From JAOARY01 sp045345765 (GTDB taxonomy: Bacteria > Bacillota > Clostridia > Peptostreptococcales > Peptostreptococcaceae): DNA of 64,000 nt. Below the pieces are notes generated by a model that ran no database searches, had not been told where the DNA came from, and saw nothing but the letters and a program-made list of their open reading frames with translations. The position numbers and the translations under genes are program-made. Positions 8,914 to 16,613 of this stretch are shown here, piece after piece. Position 1 is the stretch's first letter, and the number at the start of each line of letters is the position of its first letter. The stretch is from positions 3,292,855-3,356,854 of the forward strand of contig CP148265.1 of assembly GCA_045345765.1 (NCBI GenBank), read 5' to 3'.

Positions 8914-9531
8914 TCATCTCCTATTTTTTGTTATATCTAACATTCCGCCTGATACGACTAATTTTATAGCTTCTTCTACTGACAAATCTAAATATATAAT
9001 ATCTTCTTTTGGTACCATCACAAACATTCCTGAAGTAGGGTTTGGTGTTGTTGGTATAAATATAGAAATACACACCTTATTTAATTCTTTTGAGATGAAT
9101 TCAGGAGCATCTGCTGTTACAAAACCAATTGTATAAATACCTTCTTTTGGGTACTGCACTAAAATAGCACTTTTAAAACTGTTCTTTTGATTTATTCTAA
9201 TAGCCTCTAATAACTGTTTTATAGATGCATATACAATATTAACAAGTGGCATCTTATGCATAAAATGATCAAATAAACGAAATATCTCTTTACCCAAAAC
9301 ATTCATAGCAAAAATACCTGTTAAAAATATTAAAATAACAGTTATCAAAAAACCTATTCCATAAATAGGAAATCCAATCAACCTTTCCAAAGGTTCCCTA
9401 AATACAATATCAATTTTATTTAGCAACCAAAATATAAGTGATATTGTAACTGATGCAGGCAAAATAGTTATAAAACCTGTTATAAATATTTTTCTTATAA
9501 ATTTTGTTTTTTTATTTATATGTTTTCTCAT
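8914..9531 (-). CDS. DUF502 family membrane protein
   Basis: A 205-residue membrane protein of the DUF502 family. The likely start is the ATG at 9531, behind GGGAGGG, rather than the ATG ten codons upstream that lacks a site. Two membrane segments lie near residues 15-40 and 55-80. The rest is soluble, with the family signature PTTPNPTSGMFVMVP near residue 160. The family is widespread in bacteria, and I know of no established biochemical function. It is inserted between the DgkA fusion gene and cdd and is probably cotranscribed with them. Confidence 0.87.
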   Translation of the reverse strand: MRKHINKKTKFIRKIFITGFITILPASVTISLIFWLLNKIDIVFREPLERLIGFPIYGIGFLITVILIFLTGIFAMNVLGKEIFRLFDHFMHKMPLVNIVYASIKQLLEAIRINQKNSFKSAILVQYPKEGIYTIGFVTADAPEFISKELNKVCISIFIPTTPNPTSGMFVMVPKEDIIYLDLSVEEAIKLVVSGGMLDITKNRR

Positions 9532-9602
9532 ACAAAAACCCTCCCAAAAAAATGGGTGCATTTTAGATTATATCAAATTATAGTCAATCATCCAATGCCT
9601 AT

Positions 9603-10322
9603 TTAAAAAAAAGATAAATAAAATATTAGCATTAAAACAATACCAATTATTCCTCCTAGGATAACTTCTACTAGCGAATGTATCTTACCCTCTATTCTAC
9701 TTTGTGCTACCAAAAGCGCTAAAAAATAACTAATTACAATTATCCCTATCTCTTTTGTCAAAAACAGTACACTTGTAGCAAGTGCAAATGCAATAGCACT
9801 ATGACCACTAGGAAACCCACCTTTTAAATAATTTTTTGCATTATTTTTATTCTTTAAAATAACAACAAATATTACAACTGCTATTGCAGTTAAAAATATT
9901 ATAAAATTAATATCTGGTACAACTTTTAATACAAGTTTTTCAGCTTTTAACTCTACTTTTTTAAAAAATACTAAAAAACCCACAATTAAAGCATTTAATG
10001 ATGCTATTAAAACTACTCCTGCCGATATGTCTTTTATCATTTTTGCTAAAATAGAAAATTCTTGTTTTATCAAATCAACCATAATTTCCATAGCCGTATT
10101 TATCATCTCTGTTATAAGTACAAAAGAAATAGATATGAATAAAAGTAAAAATTCAAGTTTTGAAATTCCAAATAGATAACCTAAAATTAAAACCAAAATA
10201 GCTATAATAAAATGTATCTTCATATTTCTTTCTTGTTTTACTGCTGTAAATATTCCTGCTATAGCATGATTTAAACTAGCTATGAAATTATTATTTTTAT
10301 ATTTTTTATTTCTCTTATTCAA
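9603..10322 (-). CDS. Fusion of diacylglycerol/undecaprenol kinase (DgkA) and PAP2 phosphatase
   Basis: Residues about 10-125 form a DgkA-type integral membrane kinase; ITEMINTAMEIMVD matches the catalytic glutamate/asparagine motif of the family. Residues about 130-239 form a PAP2 lipid phosphatase with FPSGHSAIAF (motif 2) and SRIEGKIHSLVEV (motif 3, with the SR and H retained). In Gram-positives DgkA enzymes mainly phosphorylate undecaprenol, and PAP2 enzymes dephosphorylate undecaprenyl pyrophosphate or related lipids. One polypeptide may therefore serve both the salvage and the recycling of the cell-wall lipid carrier. The start is TTG at 10322 behind AAAGGATG. It occupies the usual dgkA slot between ybeY and cdd. 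Confidence 0.9.
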   Translation of the reverse strand: MNKRNKKYKNNNFIASLNHAIAGIFTAVKQERNMKIHFIIAILVLILGYLFGISKLEFLLLFISISFVLITEMINTAMEIMVDLIKQEFSILAKMIKDISAGVVLIASLNALIVGFLVFFKKVELKAEKLVLKVVPDINFIIFLTAIAVVIFVVILKNKNNAKNYLKGGFPSGHSAIAFALATSVLFLTKEIGIIVISYFLALLVAQSRIEGKIHSLVEVILGGIIGIVLMLIFYLSFF

Positions 10323-10345
10323 ATAAAATCACATCCTTTATGCTT

Positions 10346-10795
10346 TTATTCTCTTTTTATACCCAATTTATTTAAAACTTTCTTTTCTTTTTCCCTCATT
10401 TCTTTTGTATTTTCATCTGTGTCATGGTCATAACCCATCAAATGAAACATACTATGGCAAACTAAAAATAACATTTCTCTTTTAAAACTATGATTGTATT
10501 CCTTACTCTGCTGCAAAGCACGCTCTAAAGATATTACTATATCACCTAAAGTCTTTTCTTCTATGAATTCTTCATCTTCCATCGGGAAAGATAAAACATC
10601 TGTAGCTTGATCTTTGTTTCTAAAATCTCTATTTAATATTCTTATTTCTTCATTATCAACAAAAGATAAACTAATTTCATAATTCAAATCAATTTTTTCT
10701 TCATTCATAGATTCTATTATTACTTTTTTTATATCCTCTATTAAATCATTTTCTACAGTTATCTTATCCTGTCTATCATCTATAAAAAGCTCCAT
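10346..10795 (-). CDS. ybeY: Endoribonuclease YbeY (rRNA maturation factor)
   Basis: YbeY is a zinc-dependent single-strand endoribonuclease needed for 16S rRNA 3'-end maturation and ribosome quality control. The 149-residue protein contains the signature HSMFHLMGYDHD, whose three histidines bind zinc. It follows phoH with a gap of two bases and precedes the DgkA fusion, the standard phoH-ybeY-dgkA-era arrangement. Confidence 0.97.
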   Translation of the reverse strand: MELFIDDRQDKITVENDLIEDIKKVIIESMNEEKIDLNYEISLSFVDNEEIRILNRDFRNKDQATDVLSFPMEDEEFIEEKTLGDIVISLERALQQSKEYNHSFKREMLFLVCHSMFHLMGYDHDTDENTKEMREKEKKVLNKLGIKRE

Positions 10796-10797
10796 TA

Positions 10798-11757
10798 TTA
10801 ATTCTCCTTTTTGTTATCAAATTCTTCATATGCATTTATTATTCTTTGAACTAATTTATGTCTTATAACATCTACTTTTTCAAAATAATTAACTTTAATA
10901 CCTTCAACCTTATTTAGTATTTTTAATGCATGTACTAATCCCGAATTTTTATTTGAAGGTAAATCTATTTGAGTTATATCACCTGTTACAACTACTTTAG
11001 AACCAAAACCAATTCTAGTTAAAAACATCTTCATCTGAGCCTTACTAGTATTTTGCCCTTCATCTAGGATGATAAATGCATTATCTAAAGTTCTTCCCCT
11101 CATAAATGCAAGAGGTGCAACCTCAATTAATCCTCTTTCCATGTATTTATCAAATTTTTCAGCACCTAAAAATTCAAATAGCGCATCATATAAAGGTCTT
11201 AAATAAGGATCTACCTTATCTTTTAAATCTCCTGGCAAAAATCCAAGAGCTTCTCCAGCTTCAACAGCAGGTCTTGTTAATATAATTCTATTTACTTCAC
11301 CTTTTTTAAAAGATTTAACAGCCATGGCAACAGCTAAATAAGTTTTGCCTGTTCCAGCTGGTCCGATTCCAAAGGTTAAAGTATTATTATTTATATTATC
11401 TATATATTGTTTTTGATTTATAGTTTTTGGTTTTATAGGTATTCCTTTTGTATTCATACCTATTATATAATCCAATTGTTCGTTTAAATTATCTTCTACT
11501 TCAAATTTTGATAATATATAAGATATATTTTGTTTATTTAATTTATTTTTATTTTCTACCTCTTTTTTTAATATATTCAAAACTTCAAAAGCTTTTTTTA
11601 TATTATTTTCTTTACCTATCAAAACTATATTAGATTCTCTTAGAACAATATGTACATTAAGCTTTTGTTCTATAAGCTTTATATTTTCATCAAATTTTCC
11701 AAATAATTCTCTTTCAAATTCTTTATTATCTACTTTAAATTTCATTTGACTTTCCAA
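10798..11757 (-). CDS. phoH: PhoH-like ATPase
   Basis: PhoH-family P-loop ATPase, a predicted RNA helicase or RNase partner. The 319 residues include an N-terminal KH-like region (1-90). The ATPase core has Walker A GPAGTGKTYLAVAMA near residue 135 and Walker B FIILDEGQN near residue 230. Translation most likely begins at TTG 11757, six bases after GGAGG; an ATG lies four codons later. It is the first gene of the phoH-ybeY-dgkA-DUF502-cdd-era-mgtE string. An extended -10 promoter lies at 11815-11823. Confidence 0.93.
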   Translation of the reverse strand: MESQMKFKVDNKEFERELFGKFDENIKLIEQKLNVHIVLRESNIVLIGKENNIKKAFEVLNILKKEVENKNKLNKQNISYILSKFEVEDNLNEQLDYIIGMNTKGIPIKPKTINQKQYIDNINNNTLTFGIGPAGTGKTYLAVAMAVKSFKKGEVNRIILTRPAVEAGEALGFLPGDLKDKVDPYLRPLYDALFEFLGAEKFDKYMERGLIEVAPLAFMRGRTLDNAFIILDEGQNTSKAQMKMFLTRIGFGSKVVVTGDITQIDLPSNKNSGLVHALKILNKVEGIKVNYFEKVDVIRHKLVQRIINAYEEFDNKKEN

Positions 11758-11814
11758 ATTAAACCTCCAAATTCTTTCTGTCTTTTATATATTTTAATAA
11801 ATACCGCCTTTTAA

Positions 11815-11823
11815 ATTATAACA
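11815..11823 (-). promoter_or_regulatory. Extended -10 promoter of the phoH-era operon
   Basis: TGT directly followed by TATAAT (11815-11820 on the minus strand). No good -35 hexamer is visible, consistent with an extended -10 promoter. Confidence 0.5.
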
Positions 11824-11867
11824 CTTATATTTATTTTTTTCTTCTTTAGTTTTATTAATTTTTATAA

Positions 11868-11912
11868 TAAAAAAACTGCTTTATAATGACTTTGTCATCA
11901 TAAAACAGCTTT
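11868..11912 (-). terminator. Intrinsic terminator after the CD1247-family gene
   Basis: Long imperfect stem beginning AAGCTGTTTTATGATGAC and closing with GTCATTATAAAGCAG, followed by a run of seven T on the minus strand. It separates efp and the CD1247-family gene from phoH. Confidence 0.85.
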
Positions 11913-11917
11913 ATCTA

Positions 11918-12247
11918 CTAATTCATATCTATATTCTTTTTACAATTTGGACAGACTATATCTATATTAGAATCCAATAATATCTCTTCATCTAAATTTA
12001 TAATTTCTCCACAATCACAATTTATAGAAATAAAATTAAAATCATCTTCTTCATAGTCATCTTCATCTTCTAAAAAATTCTCTTTTAAAAATTCATTTTC
12101 AGATTTAAGATCTGATAAAACATCATAAAAATCATCTAAAATATCTACAATATCTACAATAATTTTATTTTTAGTTTCATCTTTGGACATATCTAAAGAT
12201 TTGGATAATACCTTTAAATTATTTAGTTTTTCTTCTAAATATTCCAT
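11918..12247 (-). CDS. CD1247-family protein with C-terminal zinc ribbon
   Basis: A 109-residue protein. The N-terminal 55 residues are helical and resemble the CD1247 N-terminal domain seen in clostridia (MEYLEEKLNNLKVLSKSLDM). A stretch of acidic residues (EDEDDYEEDD) follows. The C-terminus has cysteine pairs C-x-C and C-x2-C (CDCGE and CPNCKK), a probable zinc ribbon. It starts 10 bases after the efp stop and shares its terminator, so it is in the efp operon. No function is known to me; the ribbon suggests nucleic-acid or protein binding. Confidence 0.75.
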   Translation of the reverse strand: MEYLEEKLNNLKVLSKSLDMSKDETKNKIIVDIVDILDDFYDVLSDLKSENEFLKENFLEDEDDYEEDDFNFISINCDCGEIINLDEEILLDSNIDIVCPNCKKNIDMN

Positions 12248-12256
12248 ATCATCCTC

Positions 12257-12814
12257 TTATACTCTTGATAAATATTCACAAGTTCTTGTGTCAATCTTTA
12301 TCTTGTCACCTTCATTTATAAATAAAGGAACTTGAACTACTGCACCAGTTTCAACTGTTGCTGCTTTAGTTACATTACTAGCTGTATCACCCTTTACACC
12401 AGGCTCAGTTTCAGTAACAACAAGTTCAACGAAATTAGCAGCCATAACTTGGAATGCCTTTCCTTGATAGAATCTAATTACAACTTTATCATTTTCCTTT
12501 AAGAATTTGATAGCTTCTTCAACTTGCGAATGTTCTAATGGAATTTGATCATAAGTCTCTGAATCCATAAAATAATATAATTCTCCATCATTGTATAGGT
12601 ATTCCATTTCCTTAGTTTCTATATGTGCCTTAGGATACTTATCATTAGGGTTAAAAGTTTCCTCTCTTATAGCTCCTGTTTTTAAGTTCTTGTACTTAGT
12701 TCTTACAAACGCAGCACCTTTACCTGGCTTAACATGTTGAAAATCAACTATTAAATAAGGTTCTCCCTTTATTTCAAAAGTAACACCTTTTCTAAAATCT
12801 CCTGCTGAAATCAT
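12257..12814 (-). CDS. efp: Elongation factor P
   Basis: EF-P binds ribosomes stalled at polyproline stretches and promotes peptide bond formation. The 185-residue protein has the three beta-barrel domains. The conserved loop [10 protein letters not shown] places Lys32 at the tip, the residue that is modified in many bacteria. No modification enzyme gene is seen nearby. An extended -10 promoter lies upstream. The neighbour downstream is a CD1247-family gene. Confidence 0.97.
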   Translation of the reverse strand: MISAGDFRKGVTFEIKGEPYLIVDFQHVKPGKGAAFVRTKYKNLKTGAIREETFNPNDKYPKAHIETKEMEYLYNDGELYYFMDSETYDQIPLEHSQVEEAIKFLKENDKVVIRFYQGKAFQVMAANFVELVVTETEPGVKGDTASNVTKAATVETGAVVQVPLFINEGDKIKIDTRTCEYLSRV

Positions 12815-12885
12815 AAAAAAATCCCTCCATATTTAATTGTATTTATAAAACTATAAATAGTTTCTTTTTTAAACAGTCACTATTT

Positions 12886-12894
12886 ATAATACCA
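12886..12894 (-). promoter_or_regulatory. Extended -10 promoter of efp
   Basis: TGG followed by TATTAT on the minus strand, about 70 bases upstream of the efp ATG. The transcribed leader contains an AAATAGT / ACTATTT inverted repeat. Hexamer evidence only. Confidence 0.4.
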
Positions 12895-12953
12895 CAAATC
12901 TTTTTAAAATAATAGAGTCTAAAGCTACTATATAATTGATATTAATAAAGATT

Positions 12954-13454
12954 TTATACATTTATATTATAAAGATATATTATCATATCAAAATCTTTTT
13001 TTATTTTTTTATGTTCATAGTAAAATTTAATTTGTAATAAATTTCTTTTTATTTTTTTTATCTGAATATCGTCTATAAATTCACTTATTTCATAATATCT
13101 ATTATCATATAGTGCATTACCTTTATATATGAGTTTATTATCTTTTATGGCAATTGAAACTACATCTAAATTATTATAAAAATAAATTTCTTTTACAAAA
13201 TCCTTTTTAAAGCTATCATAGCTTTTAAATTCATTTTCTTTAGTTTTTACTTTTAATATATTTTTTGTGTAAATTAATTTTTTATCAATAAAATTTTTTG
13301 TATTTATAAAATTGGTTAAAATTACGGTGTTTGAATAATTATTTTTAATATCCTTATTTGAAAATATAAAAATATTATAAGTTATAAGAAAACAAACTAA
13401 AATCACATTAAAAACCATAATTATCTCAAAAGATATAAACCCTTTGTTATTCAT
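12954..13454 (-). CDS. Minor prepilin, last gene of the pilus operon
   Basis: A 166-residue protein that starts best at ATG 13454 (MNNKGFISFEIIMVF), behind AGGGTG. This gives a very short leader ending in Gly followed by FISFE: a type IV prepilin cleavage site with Glu at position 5 of the mature protein, then a hydrophobic alpha-helix. The remainder is K/N/I/Y-rich and matches nothing I recognise. It overlaps the end of the preceding prepilin gene by 8 bases. By position and size it resembles the ComGF-like or PilW-like minor pilins. It would be processed by a prepilin peptidase that is not encoded in this window. Confidence 0.72.
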   Translation of the reverse strand: MNNKGFISFEIIMVFNVILVCFLITYNIFIFSNKDIKNNYSNTVILTNFINTKNFIDKKLIYTKNILKVKTKENEFKSYDSFKKDFVKEIYFYNNLDVVSIAIKDNKLIYKGNALYDNRYYEISEFIDDIQIKKIKRNLLQIKFYYEHKKIKKDFDMIIYLYNINV

Positions 13455-13899
13455 AAAAAACACCCTTATAAGAAATTCTTCCACTCATAGGAATTATCGT
13501 TATCTTGTATAATTTGTTATCTTTTTTATCCTTTATTATTATAGTTTCCCCCTGATTTAGATATCTACCATCCTTTGAAAACTTAATAAATTTTGGCGCT
13601 TTTAAAAAATTCAAATTAGAAATTGAATCTACAGATTTATTATCATCTTTATCAATAATAAAATTATAATTAATATAAGATTGATTATTATTTATAATAA
13701 TCAAAGCTTCATTATTGCCTTTCATATTCTCTGATTTTATAATTTCCATATTTGTTACAAATTCTTTAATAAAAAAATCAATTTTCATATCTCTTAATCT
13801 ATTTGCAAATATAAAAAATAAAAATATTAAAGATAATATAAATATATAAATAAGAACCTCAATCATAACAAACCCAGAATCAAAAGAACCCTTCTTCAT
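13447..13899 (-). CDS. Minor prepilin (ComGD/GspH-like)
   Basis: A 150-residue protein. The N-terminus MKKGSFDSGFVMIEVLIYIF is a classic prepilin: a short basic leader, a Gly cleavage site, Phe1, Glu5 and a hydrophobic helix to about residue 32. The C-terminal part contains a GRISYKG segment, reminiscent of the beta-sheet end of GspH/ComGD-type pseudopilins. Its ATG overlaps the stop of the upstream gene (ATGA), so translation is coupled. It would sit at or near the pilus tip. Confidence 0.75.
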   Translation of the reverse strand: MKKGSFDSGFVMIEVLIYIFILSLIFLFFIFANRLRDMKIDFFIKEFVTNMEIIKSENMKGNNEALIIINNNQSYINYNFIIDKDDNKSVDSISNLNFLKAPKFIKFSKDGRYLNQGETIIIKDKKDNKLYKITIIPMSGRISYKGVFYE

Positions 13900-14465
13900 T
13901 TTAGTCTAATCAAATATCCTTTTATCAAAATATTTTTCTCCTCCTTAAAATTATTTAATTTAATATCCTCATCAAAGATAGTAAAATATGTTTTATAACG
14001 ATATTTTTTTTGATATTCACATATAATATTTATATCTATATTTTCCTTTAATACAGATATACTTTGATCTTCTAAATAAATATTATGTTGACATTGCTTT
14101 AAAATACTTTTAATATCATTTTCTTTAGATTTTAAAAACAATCTGTATTCCCTATTTAAATCAATTTCTTTTTCTTTAATATTTTTACTATCTTCATTTA
14201 AATCATTTACATAATCTAAAAAATCTCTATTTATATTTAACATTTTTTCATAAACTAAATTATAAGAATAATCAATTAGACTTCTTGCTAAATATTCTTC
14301 TTTTTTTAAAATATAATAATTATTTATTATTTTTTTGTTAAACTCTAAATTAATAAAAGAAAATGCAAGTATTAAAAATATCATATTAAAAATAATTACA
14401 AAAATTAATGAAATATTGCCTTTATCATTTAAAATCTTTGTAGATTTTAAATTCATATTCATCAT
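13896..14465 (-). CDS. PilX/GspK-like minor pilin lacking Glu5
   Basis: About 189 residues if translation begins at the ATG cluster around 14465-14456; the exact start is uncertain, and the frame is open further upstream into the previous gene. After the basic leader, KILNDKG is followed by NISLIFVIIFNMIFLILAF: a Gly at the cleavage site and a hydrophobic helix, but Ile where Glu5 should be. Loss of Glu5 is typical of the GspK/PilX class that caps the pilus tip, and this is the largest minor pilin of the set, which also fits. The start overlaps the preceding prepilin gene by about 30-40 bases. Confidence 0.6.
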   Translation of the reverse strand: MMNMNLKSTKILNDKGNISLIFVIIFNMIFLILAFSFINLEFNKKIINNYYILKKEEYLARSLIDYSYNLVYEKMLNINRDFLDYVNDLNEDSKNIKEKEIDLNREYRLFLKSKENDIKSILKQCQHNIYLEDQSISVLKENIDINIICEYQKKYRYKTYFTIFDEDIKLNNFKEEKNILIKGYLIRLK

Positions 14466-14766
14466 TCGTTTTTTCTTTAAAAGAAATATATATTTCATAA
14501 AATTTAACTCCCTGTTTAGAATATATAATTTCCATATTATCATATTTATTATTTGCTAAATCTAAAAATTCCTCTTCATTACAAGAATTTATTATATTTA
14601 TCTTATTTATAGCATCATTAAAAAAAGCCATCTTAGATAAATCACTTTTATTATTTATATTTTTCATATTTATAAAATTTAATGTAAAAAATAATATTAA
14701 AAAAAACATAGAAATAGAAAATAAAAGTTCTAAACTGACAAAACCATTATCGTTTAATTTTTTCAT
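14425..14766 (-). CDS. Minor prepilin
   Basis: A 113-residue protein starting at ATG 14766 (MKKLNDNGFVSLELLFSI). The cleavage motif is Gly followed by FVSLE, with Glu5 present, and then a hydrophobic segment to about residue 30. The longer open frame upstream lies inside the PilO-like gene and is unlikely to be used. It overlaps that gene by 20 bases. The short, charged C-terminal domain is not recognisable. It probably belongs to the ComGE/ComGG or PilV class. Confidence 0.68.
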   Translation of the reverse strand: MKKLNDNGFVSLELLFSISMFFLILFFTLNFINMKNINNKSDLSKMAFFNDAINKINIINSCNEEEFLDLANNKYDNMEIIYSKQGVKFYEIYISFKEKTNDEYEFKIYKDFK

Positions 14767-15181
14767 AATCGGTTTTAGCCTCCACAACAAAATTAAATTT
14801 ATCCACATCTTTTTTTGCTACAAAATTAAATATATTATAATCTTCATTATTAAAAAAAATCATAGTGTCCAAAAATGAACTTAAATCACAATCAAATTCA
14901 ACCTTTAATACTATATATTTTTTATCTTTTGGTTCCTTTATATAGTTCAGATTTTTAATAATTATTTTTCTTTGACTAAAAAAATCGTTTATTTTGTTTA
15001 ATTCTTCCATCAAATCCTTATTTTCAGTTACTATTTCATTTGATTTTACTTCTTTTAATATATTTTTATACTCTTTTAACAAATATTGATTTTTTAATTG
15101 ATTTATACTAAGTATTCTTAAGCTGCAACTTAAAAATATAAATAAAAATAATAAAATTATTAACTTAATTTTTTTATTCAT
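14747..15181 (-). CDS. PilO-like pilus alignment protein
   Basis: A 144-residue protein with one N-terminal membrane segment (about 6-23), a coiled-coil-like helix (about 30-70) and a small alpha/beta domain at the C-terminus. This layout and its place after the PilN-like gene and before prepilins match PilO of type IV pilus systems, which pairs with PilN in the inner membrane. PilO is usually about 200 residues, so this is a short version. The ATG overlaps the previous stop by four bases (ATGA). The assignment rests on position and topology, not on a clear motif. Confidence 0.55.
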   Translation of the reverse strand: MNKKIKLIILLFLFIFLSCSLRILSINQLKNQYLLKEYKNILKEVKSNEIVTENKDLMEELNKINDFFSQRKIIIKNLNYIKEPKDKKYIVLKVEFDCDLSSFLDTMIFFNNEDYNIFNFVAKKDVDKFNFVVEAKTDYEKIKR

Positions 15182-15615
15182 ATTTCGACCTCATAATTTA
15201 TTTCAAAATAATCTTTTTTCTTTTCAATTTCATCTATGTTTGATTTTTGGTTTTTTAAATCTATTTTTTCATTCAAATCAAAAGTCTTTATTTTTAAATA
15301 ATATTTCTTTTCATTATAATTCAGCTCTATAATATCCTTTTTCAAATCTATAATTTCTTTCAAAATTTTTATTTTTTCATCCATATTTGATAAATTTTTA
15401 TTTTTTATACCATATTTATCTTTTGAGTTTTTTAATACAATATTTTTAGAATTTAATTTTTTTATTTCATCTTCTATATTGACTTTCGTTTTTAAAACTT
15501 TTATATTAAAAACTATAGATATGCAAAGAAAAATAAATAGAATAAAAATAAAATAATGCATATTTAGTTTGCTTATATTTCTTTGGATTTTAAATTCTTT
15601 ATACAAATTTTTCAA
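15178..15615 (-). CDS. PilN-like pilus assembly protein
   Basis: A 145-residue protein with a cytoplasmic N-terminus of about 20 residues, one membrane segment (about 21-40) and a coiled-coil (about 45-100). A short C-terminal domain follows. PilN uses this layout: its cytoplasmic tail binds PilM and its outer part binds PilO. The start is TTG at 15615 behind GGAGG, overlapping the stop of the PilM-like gene (TTGA). The protein is shorter than usual PilN (about 180-200). The call rests on order and topology. Confidence 0.55.
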   Translation of the reverse strand: MKNLYKEFKIQRNISKLNMHYFIFILFIFLCISIVFNIKVLKTKVNIEDEIKKLNSKNIVLKNSKDKYGIKNKNLSNMDEKIKILKEIIDLKKDIIELNYNEKKYYLKIKTFDLNEKIDLKNQKSNIDEIEKKKDYFEINYEVEI

Positions 15616-16169
15616 AGTATTTCCTCCAAAAATAGATTATGCTCTAAATTGTTATTTATTTTTTTATTTAATTTTAATTTATATATAAATTCTCTATTAA
15701 AAACATGTTCAAAAAAATAAGTTTTTATATAAATTTCTTTATATTCTTTAAAACTAGATAACAAATCCGTTATAATATTTATTTTTAAATTCATATTTTC
15801 AAATAAATTTATCCATGTATATAAAAAATCCTTTGGTACTAAAATCAATAGACTATAATCAATATCTTTATATATTTTTTTATAAATGTAATAATTCTCA
15901 TTGTCCAAATAGTTTTTTTTATAATTTTTTAGATATAAAAAATCTACAATTCTATTTTCTTTTTTTATTTTTTTTACCTTCATTTTGGATGTAAAAAAAT
16001 AAAAATTTATCATATTATTGTTTAAAAAAGGTAATAATGCTTTTTTTATAATTTTTTCATCTATAATATATCCATTTTTAGCAATCGGCAAATTTATAAA
16101 ACTTATATGTTTTTCCTTTATATATATTTCATTTTCAACCAGGTAAATATTTATATTATTCATAATCAT
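15612..16169 (-). CDS. Short PilM-like protein (putative)
   Basis: A 185-residue protein without membrane segments, encoded between the major pilin and the PilN-like gene, the slot normally held by PilM. PilM proteins are actin-like ATP-binding proteins of about 350 residues. Here only about half that length is present and I cannot see the phosphate-binding loops. It may be a reduced PilM or GspL-cytoplasmic-like protein that retains only a docking role, or an unrelated protein. It overlaps the end of the pilin gene by 14 bases. Base composition is very AT-rich and the protein is rich in N, K, I and Y. Confidence 0.45.
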   Translation of the reverse strand: MIMNNINIYLVENEIYIKEKHISFINLPIAKNGYIIDEKIIKKALLPFLNNNMINFYFFTSKMKVKKIKKENRIVDFLYLKNYKKNYLDNENYYIYKKIYKDIDYSLLILVPKDFLYTWINLFENMNLKINIITDLLSSFKEYKEIYIKTYFFEHVFNREFIYKLKLNKKINNNLEHNLFLEEIL

Positions 16170-16599
16170 TACTTTCCTTTTCTATTTTAAACAGACTTTC
16201 TTCTTTTTCATCATTTGATTTTAAAACTTCTATTTTATCCTCATCTACTTGTAATGAAAAATAATTAAATTTTTTATCTTGAGGCTTTACTACTTCTAAC
16301 AAATAATTTTTTTTTATTAAAACTTCTATATTTTCACAATAACCATGATCTTTTATTTTATTGGGATTTGATCTTAAATCATTTTCATTTTCACTTATAT
16401 AAAGTTCCGCTGATTTTGCTATAATTTTAGCTGTTGCTAAATCGCTTTTATCTTTTGATTTTTCAATAAGTCCGAATATATTAGGACTAGCAATTGCTAT
16501 TATAAATGTTATTATAGTTATACTTGCAAGCATTTCCATGAGAGTAAAACCTTCATCATCCTCATTAAATTCTTTTAAAAATAATCTTAACTTTTTCAA
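16156..16599 (-). CDS. Major prepilin (PilA/ComGC-like)
   Basis: A 147-residue protein. After the leader ending in DDEG comes FTLMEMLASITIITFIIAIA, the canonical type IV pilin N-terminus with Phe1 and Glu5, then a globular domain. It is the first pilin of the operon and keeps the best consensus, so it is the likely major subunit. The cysteine in GYCENIEVL is the only one I see, so a disulfide loop is unlikely. It sits 14 bases after pilC. Processing by a prepilin peptidase is required; none is encoded here. Confidence 0.85.
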   Translation of the reverse strand: MKKLRLFLKEFNEDDEGFTLMEMLASITIITFIIAIASPNIFGLIEKSKDKSDLATAKIIAKSAELYISENENDLRSNPNKIKDHGYCENIEVLIKKNYLLEVVKPQDKKFNYFSLQVDEDKIEVLKSNDEKEESLFKIEKESNDYE

Positions 16600-16613
16600 T
16601 AATATCCCACCTT

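Noticed and set aside
10001..10130. DgkA-PAP2 gene as a frameshifted pair of separate genes
   Set aside because: The frame is continuous with no stop, and domain fusion is known in related bacteria.
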